DNA from: Desulfobulbus sp.
GTDB taxonomy: Bacteria; Desulfobacterota; Desulfobulbia; Desulfobulbales; Desulfobulbaceae
DNA: 7,429 nt
Direction: 5' to 3'
Assembly: GCA_011051825.1 (NCBI GenBank)
Contig: DRKH01000385.1
Location: 1-7,429 of the forward strand
In this document: positions 1 to 7,051 of the stretch, in pieces
Layout of the letters: every line of letters starts with the position of its first letter
Numbering within the stretch: position 1 is the first letter of the stretch
Translations under genes and position numbers: made by a program
Notes under the pieces: model-generated
Databases searched by the model: none
Seen by the model: the letters and a program-made list of their open reading frames with translations, nothing else
What the model was told of the DNA's origin: nothing

Positions 1-828
1 CTTGGCTGCGACACCTTGCCGTCAACCGTCCATATCGATCATCAACTGCCCTGTCTCCGGTATGAGGAAATTGTCAGCCTGTGCAGTTACCTCAGTGCCG
101 AACAGATATCGCTGTCGTCCGGGTTTGATGAAAAACTGACCGGCAGGGACAGAAAATGGCTCATGAGCCGGGTCATAGAAATTATCTGGAATCATCCGGA
201 TATCCGTCTTGATCACCTGCAGAATGTACGTGGTATAAGTCTGGTTGAACCCGGATGCTGGAAACGGTGCCAGCAGTGGGACAATGTTTTCTCCTTTTAT
301 GATCCGCTGGATCAACGCATTAAAATCCGTCAGGATCAGACTGAAGATCTCAATCGCTTTGAAATGGCCTTCCTGGTCGCCCTTGGCCAGTCTCTACTGG
401 GTAACTATGCCAAAAATAAGCAGACCATCGATGTCATAGACGCAGGAGAGCAGGTCGGATACACCTACAGCCTGACGGTGCTTGAACCGTCAGAACTGCA
501 GAGCTTCTTCGACTATGCCACCTTGAAAACCTATCTGCAGCTGGCCCGTATGCGTCCCTCCTCCAGAACCGAACGATTATACACCCGGGTTATCAACGGC
601 AATGAAGGTTTTACCCCTCCCGGTCTTCTTTTCGGACTTTTTTACGCCTGGTATCTGGACAATCGCTTTGCTCCTAATATAGAATACAAGATGTCCATAA
701 TGAAGAACGAGATGAGTGATCTCATTCCCGAACAGGTGCGCATTGTTGATCGTCGCATCCAACTGATCCGTTTTTTCAGGGACAACGTTTTTCTGCACCA
801 GACAATTCCTTTGAGCGACGGGTTGTAA
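1..828 (+). CDS. Unrecognised protein, probably truncated at the 5' side by the window edge; first gene of the signalling cluster
   Basis: I do not recognise this family. The frame is open from base 1. The first possible start inside the window is a TTG at 16 with no Shine-Dalgarno sequence before it, so the true start may lie upstream; from that TTG the protein would be 270 residues. The product appears soluble and mostly helical, with no signal peptide or clear membrane segment. Numbering from the TTG, there is a hydrophobic helix near 114-130 (RFEMAFLVALGQSLLGNYA) and a conserved-looking aromatic stretch near 200-220 (TPPGLLFGLFYAWYLDNRF). No catalytic motif was identified. The stop codon TAA shares its last A with the ATG of the downstream hybrid kinase (TAATG), which implies co-transcription and probable translational coupling. 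A role with the kinases (input, partner or target) is only inferred from this position. Confidence is high that it is coding and nil for function. Confidence 0.8.
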   Translation, partial: LGCDTLPSTVHIDHQLPCLRYEEIVSLCSYLSAEQISLSSGFDEKLTGRDRKWLMSRVIEIIWNHPDIRLDHLQNVRGISLVEPGCWKRCQQWDNVFSFYDPLDQRIKIRQDQTEDLNRFEMAFLVALGQSLLGNYAKNKQTIDVIDAGEQVGYTYSLTVLEPSELQSFFDYATLKTYLQLARMRPSSRTERLYTRVINGNEGFTPPGLLFGLFYAWYLDNRFAPNIEYKMSIMKNEMSDLIPEQVRIVDRRIQLIRFFRDNVFLHQTIPLSDGL

Positions 829-3497
829 TGCGTAAAATTCGAACAACATCAATTCTAGTCCTGTTTATTGTACTCATTTTTCTTGCTGTTTCCTATATCA
901 TGCTGTTGACCCAGCAGCAGATGCAGCACCGGCAGGACCTGATCCGCTGCGAAAAAAAATCCGCCACCAGCCTGATGCAGAGTTTTGTCAGGGAACTGGA
1001 CCAGCAGTATCTCAACCGCATGAAGAGCCTGATTGCCCGGAACCAGGACATGATCAACGCCTTTGGCGCACGGGATCGCAAGCAACTCCTTGCAAAGGCG
1101 GAGCCGATCTATGCCGTGCTCAGAAAGGAGAACCCGTGGCTGACCCGCATGGCCTTTTTTCTGCCCGACAACACGATGTTTCTTCAGCTGCACGAACCGG
1201 AGAAGTTCGGGAACACTCCGGTCGACATCAACTCCATTCTCATGAAATGCTGCAGGATACAACAGACGGTTTCCGGTTTTGAAGGCGGTCCCCGGGGCCT
1301 GTTTTTTCATATCGCCCAACCTCTTTTTGTTAAAGATCATTTTGTCGGAAATCTGGTACTGGGAGTCCAGGTTGAACAGTTTCTGGCCGATATTCACCGG
1401 AAAGAACAACTGGACAGTGCAATAATACTGCAGAAAAAGTCCGCCACAACTGTTGACCCGAAACAAGACACCTTTTTTGATCTTGGTGAGGCGGTTCTCT
1501 ATCCCGGTGAAAATGCTTTTTTCAAGCAGAACGGTAAGCAGATAGTCTATGGCAGTAAAGAACAGCTTATCCATAGCGGTGATAAGGTTTCGCTGGTTTT
1601 CCCCGCCTTTGTCCTCAGGGACCTCAAACAACAGCCGTTTGGTTCCATTCTTCTTGCCGTTGATATCACCAAAACCCTGCAGGCGCATAAACGTACGCTC
1701 ATCAAGGTCGTCCTCCTGACCCTGCTTGCACTCCTTGTCGGCGGAGTGGTTCTCTATTTTGGTTTTACCAGCCTGCTCAACAAAATTATCCAACTGAATC
1801 GTTCTCTTGAAAAGAAAAACCGGGCCTTGCAGCTGGCCGGTGAGCAGCTCGAGGTCAAGGTCAGGGAACAGACCCGCGAATTGACCGTAACCAATGAGAA
1901 TCTGCGCAGCGAGATGAGCCGGCGGATGACCAGCGAAGAAGCCCTTCGTATTTCCAATGAAGAATGGCGCCGAACCTTTGATGCAATCAGAAATCCGGTG
2001 CTTATTCTTGATGCCGATCTGTCCATAATCAAAGGCAATGCCGCTGCCCTCGAATTGCTCGGCAGCGGGACTACCGAGGAAGTGGCAGGACGCAGGTGTC
2101 ATGAACTTTTTGCAGGCAGCGACCAGCTGTGCAGAGTCTGCCCGGCCAAAACCGCCCTGGAAAATGGACAGGCTCAGGATCTGGTAGTTGAGCACTCCTT
2201 TCTCGGTAAGGTCTTTCAGGTCAGTTGCGTGCCGATCCTGGAAGATGATGAACTGCTCGGCTATGTCCATACCGCAAGGGACATCACCATTCAGCGTAAT
2301 CTTGAACAGAAACTTGTTCAGGCCCAGAAGATGGAGGCCATCGCCACCCTTGCCGGCGGGATAGCCCATGATTTCAATAACATTCTCGGAGCCATCCTGG
2401 GGAATGCCGACCTGCTCCTCTACAGGTTTCCTGAATCGGATGCAGACACGTCGGCCATACCGGGCGACCCTCCTACGGTCCGGGAAATTACCGAACATGT
2501 TGTTGCCATCAAACGGGCCGGAATCCGGGCCAAAGATCTGGTCAGTCAGATTCTTGCCTTCAGCCGGCAGAATATAGGCACGAAAAAACGAATCGTTATA
2601 ACCCCGGTTATCAAGGAAGGCATCAAACTGCTCCGGTCATCACTGCCGACAACCATTGATATTCAAACGGAAATAGGTCCGGATATCGGCCCGATTGACA
2701 TTGACCCGACCCAGATTCATCAAATTTTGATGAACCTGGCAACCAATGCCGCCCAGGCCCTGGGCTCGACACCGGGACGTATCACCATCAGTCTGCAGGA
2801 ACTTGAGGCCGGTCCTGATGAATGCCGCCGTTACCATGATCTCGTTCCCGGTAACTATGTGGTTCTCTCCGTTGCCGACACCGGCCATGGCATACCCGAC
2901 CACCTCCTTAAACGTATTTTTGACCCGTTTTTCACCACCCGTGAGGTTGGGGAGGGCACCGGCATGGGACTTGCCGTGATTCATGGAATTGTCGTCTCCC
3001 ACGGCGGGGTGATCGATGTCTCTTCCCGCGAGGGAGAGGGTGCGGTCTTCAAACTCTTTTTTCCAAGGGCCGACAGGGAAGAAGAGGGCGCGGTCGACGC
3101 TGTAACCAACATGCCCCGGGGAAGTGAAACAATCTTGTTTGTCGACGATGAGGTCGATATTGTCAAGATGCGAAGCCGGATGCTGGAATATCTCGGCTAC
3201 CGGGTTTTTACCGCCGGAAGCGGCCGCGAAGCCCTTGAAATTTTTCGCCGGGAGAAGGGGGCAATAGATCTGGTTATTACCGATCAGACCATGCCCAATA
3301 TGACCGGCCTGATGCTGGCTGAAGAGATTGTGAAAATCGACAGCAGAATTCCAATTGTTCTGTGCTCCGGCTATTCCGAAGCGGTCACCACCGATGAGGC
3401 AAACCGGGTCGGAATTCGCCGCTTTCTTGCCAAGCCTCTGGATATGCACCAACTTTCCGTCTCAATTCGTGAACTATTACCGACAAGAGGTTCCTGA
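828..3497 (+). CDS. Membrane-anchored hybrid sensor histidine kinase (dCache-like sensor, PAS, HisKA, HATPase, receiver)
   Basis: This 889-residue protein senses a signal outside the membrane, autophosphorylates on His and passes phosphate to its own receiver. Domains in order: a membrane segment at about 8-28; an extracytoplasmic region at about 29-290 resembling dCache_3 (FLQLHEPEKFG near 118-128, SGFEGGPRGL near 149-158); a second membrane segment at about 291-311; a coiled coil at about 322-375 with no clear HAMP domain; PAS at about 376-492 with cysteines C424, C435, C438 and C467; HisKA with GGIAHDFNN (phosphoacceptor H514); HATPase with N box N636/N640, G1 box D684-G686-G688, F box FDPFFTT and G2 box GTGMGL. 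The C-terminal receiver at about 768-885 has acid pair D773/D774, phosphoacceptor D819, S847 and K869. All catalytic residues needed for activity are present. The ATG at 828 overlaps the previous stop, and the stop overlaps the next start (TGATG). The ligand is unknown. Confidence 0.95.
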   Translation: MRKIRTTSILVLFIVLIFLAVSYIMLLTQQQMQHRQDLIRCEKKSATSLMQSFVRELDQQYLNRMKSLIARNQDMINAFGARDRKQLLAKAEPIYAVLRKENPWLTRMAFFLPDNTMFLQLHEPEKFGNTPVDINSILMKCCRIQQTVSGFEGGPRGLFFHIAQPLFVKDHFVGNLVLGVQVEQFLADIHRKEQLDSAIILQKKSATTVDPKQDTFFDLGEAVLYPGENAFFKQNGKQIVYGSKEQLIHSGDKVSLVFPAFVLRDLKQQPFGSILLAVDITKTLQAHKRTLIKVVLLTLLALLVGGVVLYFGFTSLLNKIIQLNRSLEKKNRALQLAGEQLEVKVREQTRELTVTNENLRSEMSRRMTSEEALRISNEEWRRTFDAIRNPVLILDADLSIIKGNAAALELLGSGTTEEVAGRRCHELFAGSDQLCRVCPAKTALENGQAQDLVVEHSFLGKVFQVSCVPILEDDELLGYVHTARDITIQRNLEQKLVQAQKMEAIATLAGGIAHDFNNILGAILGNADLLLYRFPESDADTSAIPGDPPTVREITEHVVAIKRAGIRAKDLVSQILAFSRQNIGTKKRIVITPVIKEGIKLLRSSLPTTIDIQTEIGPDIGPIDIDPTQIHQILMNLATNAAQALGSTPGRITISLQELEAGPDECRRYHDLVPGNYVVLSVADTGHGIPDHLLKRIFDPFFTTREVGEGTGMGLAVIHGIVVSHGGVIDVSSREGEGAVFKLFFPRADREEEGAVDAVTNMPRGSETILFVDDEVDIVKMRSRMLEYLGYRVFTAGSGREALEIFRREKGAIDLVITDQTMPNMTGLMLAEEIVKIDSRIPIVLCSGYSEAVTTDEANRVGIRRFLAKPLDMHQLSVSIRELLPTRGS
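3485..3490 (+). promoter_or_regulatory. Ribosome binding site for the single-domain receiver gene
   Basis: AAGAGG lies 6 nt before the ATG at 3497, inside the end of the upstream kinase gene. It supports that ATG as the start even though it overlaps the kinase stop codon (TGATG). It is the clearest Shine-Dalgarno match at any gene junction in this window. Confidence 0.65.
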
Positions 3498-3871
3498 TGC
3501 GAATACTGGTTATAGATGACGATGAACAGATGCGCGTTCTCCTTCGCCAGGTTATGGAGTGGAGCGGGTACACTGTTATAGATGCCGAAAACGGCCGTAA
3601 GGGCATGCAGAAACAGCGGGAAGAACCCGTTGATCTTGTAATCACGGATTTGATTATGCCTGAACAGGAAGGCCTTGAAACCATCACCACCTTGAAAAGG
3701 GAATTTCCGGAGGTGAAAATCGTCGCTATTTCCGGTGGAGGCAGAATCGGTCCCGAGGCATATCTTCCTGCGGCCCAGGAGCTCGGGGCGGATTTGGTCT
3801 TCAGCAAACCGTTTGATGTCAAAGAATTCGTCACAGCAGTGCGGGGGTTACTTGACCATGACCAGACATAA
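3497..3871 (+). CDS. Stand-alone single-domain response regulator (CheY-like receiver)
   Basis: This 124-residue protein is just one receiver domain with no output domain. It would accept phosphate from one or both neighbouring hybrid kinases and act through protein contacts, or shuttle phosphate in a relay. The active site is complete: acidic residues D7, D8 and D9 after strand 1, phosphoacceptor D51 in VITDLIMP, S79 in AISGGGRIGP, and K104 in FSKPF. The ISGGGRIGPE loop matches a stand-alone receiver subfamily that I remember as common in delta-type proteobacteria; that is recall, not a search. The start ATG shares its A with the TGA of the upstream kinase and has an AAGAGG Shine-Dalgarno sequence. 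The 3' end overlaps the next kinase gene by 14 nt. The partner kinase cannot be assigned from sequence alone. Confidence 0.95.
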   Translation: MRILVIDDDEQMRVLLRQVMEWSGYTVIDAENGRKGMQKQREEPVDLVITDLIMPEQEGLETITTLKREFPEVKIVAISGGGRIGPEAYLPAAQELGADLVFSKPFDVKEFVTAVRGLLDHDQT

Positions 3872-5834
3872 AATTCTTGTTGTCGACAACAGTCCGGTGA
3901 TACGAAAAATCGTATCCTCTATTCTTGAAAAGGCCGGCTGCGAGGTCCGAACCGCCGAGGATGGTCTGGATGCCCTGGATATCCTTCCTTCCTACAACCC
4001 TGATATTATTTTTACCGATCTGGTCATGCCCAGGATAGACGGGGCAAAACTCAGCCGTATTATACGAAACACCCCGGCCTATAAAGATATATTTCTGGTG
4101 GTTCTTTCCGGCATTGCCCTTGAAGATGATATGAATATACTCGAACTTGGCGCCGATGTATGCATTGCCAAGGGACCGGCCGTCAGCATGAAGGAGCACA
4201 TCTTTAATGCCCTTCACTATTTTGAATCAGGCACACGGCCGGGGGCGGACATTGAGGGCATGCAGGGCTTGAACCCGCGGGAGGTAACCCGCGAATTACT
4301 GGTCAACAAACGGCATAACGGGGTTGTTTTCAAACGGATGACCGAAGGTGCGCTTGAACTTGACGGCAGAGGCAGGGTTGTACGGGCCAATCCTGCCTGC
4401 TGCAGGCTGTTTGAACAAAAAGACACCGAAATCCTTGGAACGCGTTTTGTGGAGCTGCTGCCCCAAAGCAATCAAAGTGCCTACAGGCAATGGATTGAAA
4501 ACCTTGCCACAACCGATACGGCTACTCCGCTTGTTTTTGATTACAGCGCTCCGGTTCTCCTCCACGACCGCCAGGTAACGTTCAACCTGGTTCCGGTCTT
4601 TGAAGAAGAACAACTCTTTATCATCGGCATTCTCCAGGACGTGACGGCCGCTAAACGTATGGAGGAACAGCAGCGGACGCTGGAAAAAGAACTGGAAAAA
4701 ATCCGGAAACTTGATGCAATGGCCACCATGGCAAGCGGCATTGCCCATGATTTCAACAATCTACTCACCATTATTAACGGCAATGTCGAAATGGCCCGTG
4801 TCCTGTCCGATGATGACAAAGTCGACACACTCCTTGCCGAGACCGGCAAGGCGTTGCAGCTCACCACCGGTCTTATCCGTCAGTTCACTACTTTTTCAGA
4901 TAATTACCTGCCCTCTAAAACCCGCGTCTGTGTCGATGAGTTGCTGATCGGGCTGCTTGAAAATGAACTGGAAGGAACAATGGTTGATTTCAAGCTGACC
5001 GCTGAGGATACCGTCCATTGCGTGGACCTTGATTCCGATCTTATCATGCAGGTTTTTCAGAATATTATCTTCAACGCGGTTGAGGCCATGGACGGCCGGG
5101 GCCTGTTGTCGGTCCACCTGAGCAGGATTGACGGAAAGAGTGAAGCAGACCGCACCGGTCACCCCATGCCGGATGGACAGTTTGTACGGGTCAGTATCAG
5201 AGATACCGGATCCGGGATAGATCCGCTCATTCTGGAACAGGTCTTTGATCCCTACTTTTCAACCAAACAGAAGGGGACCCAGAAAGGAATGGGGCTGGGG
5301 CTGACCATCGCCCATGCCATTGTTCAAAAACACGGGGGGGTAGTACGACTTGAGGCAAATCCGGGAGAAGGGTGTATTGCCTCCGTTTACCTGCCCATCG
5401 GCCGCAGCAGACAGAACAACGGCCGGCAGATGACCGATGCCGGTGATCAGTTTCAGGTCCTGATCATGGATGATGAAGAACTGATGCTGACCATTGCGAC
5501 CAAAATGTTTGAACATTTCAAGTGCCGGGTAACTGCGGTTGAAGAGGGGGCACAGGCGGTCAAGGCCTTTAAGGAGGGACAGCTGACTGGCACGTCATAT
5601 GATCTGGTCCTGCTTGATTTACAGATCGATGATGGTATGGACGGCATAGAGGCGGCAGACAAAATTCATACCCTTGATCCTCAAACGACACTGATTGCCA
5701 TGAGTGGAAATGATCGGGATGAGGTGATGATCCATTATACTGACTATCACTTTGTTGCAGCAGTGGCCAAACCGTTTTCCATTGACAAGGTTGAATCGTT
5801 GATGAATACCTATGCTCGCTGCAATACAGGATAA
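3858..5834 (+). CDS. Soluble hybrid histidine kinase with receivers at both ends (REC-PAS-HisKA-HATPase-REC)
   Basis: This 658-residue cytosolic kinase has no signal peptide or membrane segment. Domains in order: an N-terminal receiver at about 4-122 (D10, phosphoacceptor D54, S84, K105, with N11 where a second acid is usual); a linker; PAS at about 155-268; a short coiled coil; HisKA with SGIAHDFNN (H297); HATPase with N box N402/N406, G1 box D449-G451-G453, F box FDPYFSTK and G2 box GMGLGL near 477-482; a C-terminal receiver at about 532-652 (D538/D539, phosphoacceptor D587, S616, K638). The ATG at 3858 is chosen because the receiver fold begins directly after it (HKILVVDN). The frame stays open upstream to an ATG at 3735, but those 41 residues only read the preceding receiver gene out of frame. 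The Shine-Dalgarno sequence is weak (GGGGG, 10 nt upstream), so translation probably depends on the 14-nt overlap. The N-terminal receiver may take phosphate from the upstream proteins. Confidence 0.93.
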   Translation: MTRHKILVVDNSPVIRKIVSSILEKAGCEVRTAEDGLDALDILPSYNPDIIFTDLVMPRIDGAKLSRIIRNTPAYKDIFLVVLSGIALEDDMNILELGADVCIAKGPAVSMKEHIFNALHYFESGTRPGADIEGMQGLNPREVTRELLVNKRHNGVVFKRMTEGALELDGRGRVVRANPACCRLFEQKDTEILGTRFVELLPQSNQSAYRQWIENLATTDTATPLVFDYSAPVLLHDRQVTFNLVPVFEEEQLFIIGILQDVTAAKRMEEQQRTLEKELEKIRKLDAMATMASGIAHDFNNLLTIINGNVEMARVLSDDDKVDTLLAETGKALQLTTGLIRQFTTFSDNYLPSKTRVCVDELLIGLLENELEGTMVDFKLTAEDTVHCVDLDSDLIMQVFQNIIFNAVEAMDGRGLLSVHLSRIDGKSEADRTGHPMPDGQFVRVSIRDTGSGIDPLILEQVFDPYFSTKQKGTQKGMGLGLTIAHAIVQKHGGVVRLEANPGEGCIASVYLPIGRSRQNNGRQMTDAGDQFQVLIMDDEELMLTIATKMFEHFKCRVTAVEEGAQAVKAFKEGQLTGTSYDLVLLDLQIDDGMDGIEAADKIHTLDPQTTLIAMSGNDRDEVMIHYTDYHFVAAVAKPFSIDKVESLMNTYARCNTG

Positions 5835-5892
5835 GGGCTCCATTCCTTTTGCTGCCGGGACAGCCAATCGGTACCGTTTGCCGAAGAAGGAA

Positions 5893-5906
5893 CAATCTGC
5901 AATCTG
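5893..5906 (+). repeat. Tandem 7-bp direct repeat in the intergenic gap
   Basis: CAATCTG occurs twice head to tail in the non-coding gap after the second kinase gene. The same gap also holds two copies of GCTGCCGGG (5851-5859 and 5935-5943). The copies are short and could be chance. No function is assigned. Confidence 0.4.
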
Positions 5907-5959
5907 ATGCCTGTGATCGGTTGCAAGGTATCTCGCTGCCGGGTTTGTAACTCTGTGGT

Positions 5960-5998
5960 TTCAGCTGTCCGGATTTATGGGAAAGCTGAGTTTTCTTT
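5960..5998 (+). terminator. Candidate Rho-independent terminator after the signalling cluster
   Basis: The left arm TTCAGCT (5960-5966) pairs with AGCTGAG (5984-5990), six Watson-Crick pairs plus a terminal T-G wobble. After one G-A mismatch, TCC (5968-5970) pairs with GGA (5980-5982), leaving a 9-nt loop. The right arm runs straight into TTTTCTTT (5991-5998). This orientation terminates + strand transcripts 126 nt after the kinase stop codon. The stem is only moderately GC-rich and the T tract has one C, so efficiency is uncertain. No matching run of A residues precedes the left arm, so it should not act on the other strand. Confidence 0.6.
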
Positions 5999-6046
5999 GT
6001 ACGTAACCAGAAATTCAAACAGTACTTTTTTTAGACACTGACGTTC

Positions 6047-7051
6047 ATGTATATCTCCCGCAGATTCATTGATAATCACCTCCAGTACACGCTGTGCGAA
6101 TCCTATAACAACGGAAACTGCCTGACCAATCGTGAGCTGGTGTTCCTCGGCACTCATCCCGACAGGTTTATCAAATATCCGGGCGGCTCTTCTTTTTATA
6201 TTGATGACGTCCTTTTTGATCTCCTGCGGGAAAAAGGCGTTACGCCCTCCTATGACGAAGTGGAGGCCTTCTTTTTTCCCTTCCTCGATCCCTATATTCG
6301 TTCAAAAATAGAGCCGTTCCTCCATCGTCATCAGCACCGTAACTGGAAACCCATGTCCAGACAGGACCGGGTCAGAGTTATAGAAGAGACCCATATTTTT
6401 GATCGCAGACGGATCCACTACCTCCGTTTCGGCCAGGTTGACCAGCGCAGGTTGGATAACTCAACAACCCTGTTTAAAAAACTTCTGGACAAGTCAAGGG
6501 ATGAGGTGGAACAGTATCTGATTGAACAGGAGCAGGCCCTGTCGCCGGGGGAATATAAACGCTACGTTTTTACCATTTTTGATCTCCAGCGTTTTTTCAC
6601 CGAAAGTTATAGCCGAACCATGCCCGATGCCCTTGAAGGGGACAAGCTGGACGATTTTTTTGTCAAGGAGGTCTGCAGACTTGACCGGGACAGCGGATTC
6701 TGGCAGGGACTGGATCGACCGGGGCACCTGCCCCCATATCTTATTCGATACGTGGTCATGTATTTTGATTTTGATTTTCCGGGCGGCCGCGCCCAGGAAG
6801 AATATATCCGCTCTTTTGCCGATTCCCGTCGTCGGGCCAGGGCCGTCAAGGGCTCCCGCCGGATGTCCGTGAATGAGGCCAGTACCATCTTCGGTGTCAG
6901 CCGGGCCGAACTTGCCGCAATGGATAAAAAAGAACTGACCCGGGCATATCGAAAAAAGGCCCATGAACTGCACCCGGATAAAGGTGGCGATCATGACCGT
7001 TTCGTCGAGTTGACCGTTGCCTATAACGAACTGCTGCGCACCCGGGTTTGA
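6047..7051 (+). CDS. J-domain protein: unknown N-terminal region with a C-terminal DnaJ-like domain
   Basis: This 334-residue soluble protein has a J domain at its far C-terminus, at about 273-334. IFGVSRAEL and the basic helix KKELTRAYRKKAHEL are followed by the HPD motif (309-311, in HPDKGGD) and then FVELTVAYNELL. The HPD tripeptide is what stimulates the ATPase of Hsp70/DnaK in J proteins, so a co-chaperone role is expected. There is no Gly/Phe-rich region, zinc-finger domain or DnaJ C-terminal domain, so this is not canonical DnaJ or CbpA. Residues 1-270 match nothing I recognise and presumably bind the client; a basic linker (RRRARAVKGSRR, about 261-272) joins the two parts. An in-frame TAG at 6032-6034 leaves ATG 6047 as the only plausible start, but no Shine-Dalgarno sequence is visible. 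The stop probably overlaps the ABC transporter start. The client is unknown. Confidence 0.92.
   Translation: MYISRRFIDNHLQYTLCESYNNGNCLTNRELVFLGTHPDRFIKYPGGSSFYIDDVLFDLLREKGVTPSYDEVEAFFFPFLDPYIRSKIEPFLHRHQHRNWKPMSRQDRVRVIEETHIFDRRRIHYLRFGQVDQRRLDNSTTLFKKLLDKSRDEVEQYLIEQEQALSPGEYKRYVFTIFDLQRFFTESYSRTMPDALEGDKLDDFFVKEVCRLDRDSGFWQGLDRPGHLPPYLIRYVVMYFDFDFPGGRAQEEYIRSFADSRRRARAVKGSRRMSVNEASTIFGVSRAELAAMDKKELTRAYRKKAHELHPDKGGDHDRFVELTVAYNELLRTRV

Noticed and set aside
855..2498. Long antisense open frame (547 codons) opposite the membrane kinase
   Set aside because: The + strand kinase has full domain motifs over the same bases, while the antisense translation shows no recognisable domain. It is a codon-bias shadow.
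2640..3452. Antisense open frame (270 codons) opposite the kinase ATPase and receiver regions
   Set aside because: Overlaps well-supported catalytic motifs on the + strand and has no recognisable motif of its own.
3735..3857. N-terminal extension of the soluble kinase to an upstream ATG
   Set aside because: It would overlap the receiver gene by 137 nt, and its 41 residues look like out-of-frame translation. The receiver fold starts right after ATG 3858.
5851..5864. Short inverted repeat GCTG...CAGC just after the kinase stop
   Set aside because: Only a 4-bp stem with no T tract; the hairpin at 5960-5998 is much the better terminator candidate.
5569..6018. Antisense open frame reaching into the intergenic gap
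   Set aside because: Most of it is antisense to the second kinase's receiver, the rest crosses the terminator hairpin, and it has no protein motif.
5925..6026. Possible promoter boxes such as TTGCAA with TGTAAC, or TTGTAC with TACTTT
   Set aside because: Matches are poor (about 3-4 of 6) or spacing is off. No sigma-54 GG-N10-GC element was found either.
6155..6163. A second HPD tripeptide near the N-terminus of the J-domain protein (residues 37-39)
   Set aside because: It lacks the preceding basic helix and following helix of a J domain, so it is coincidental; the real J domain is at the C-terminus.
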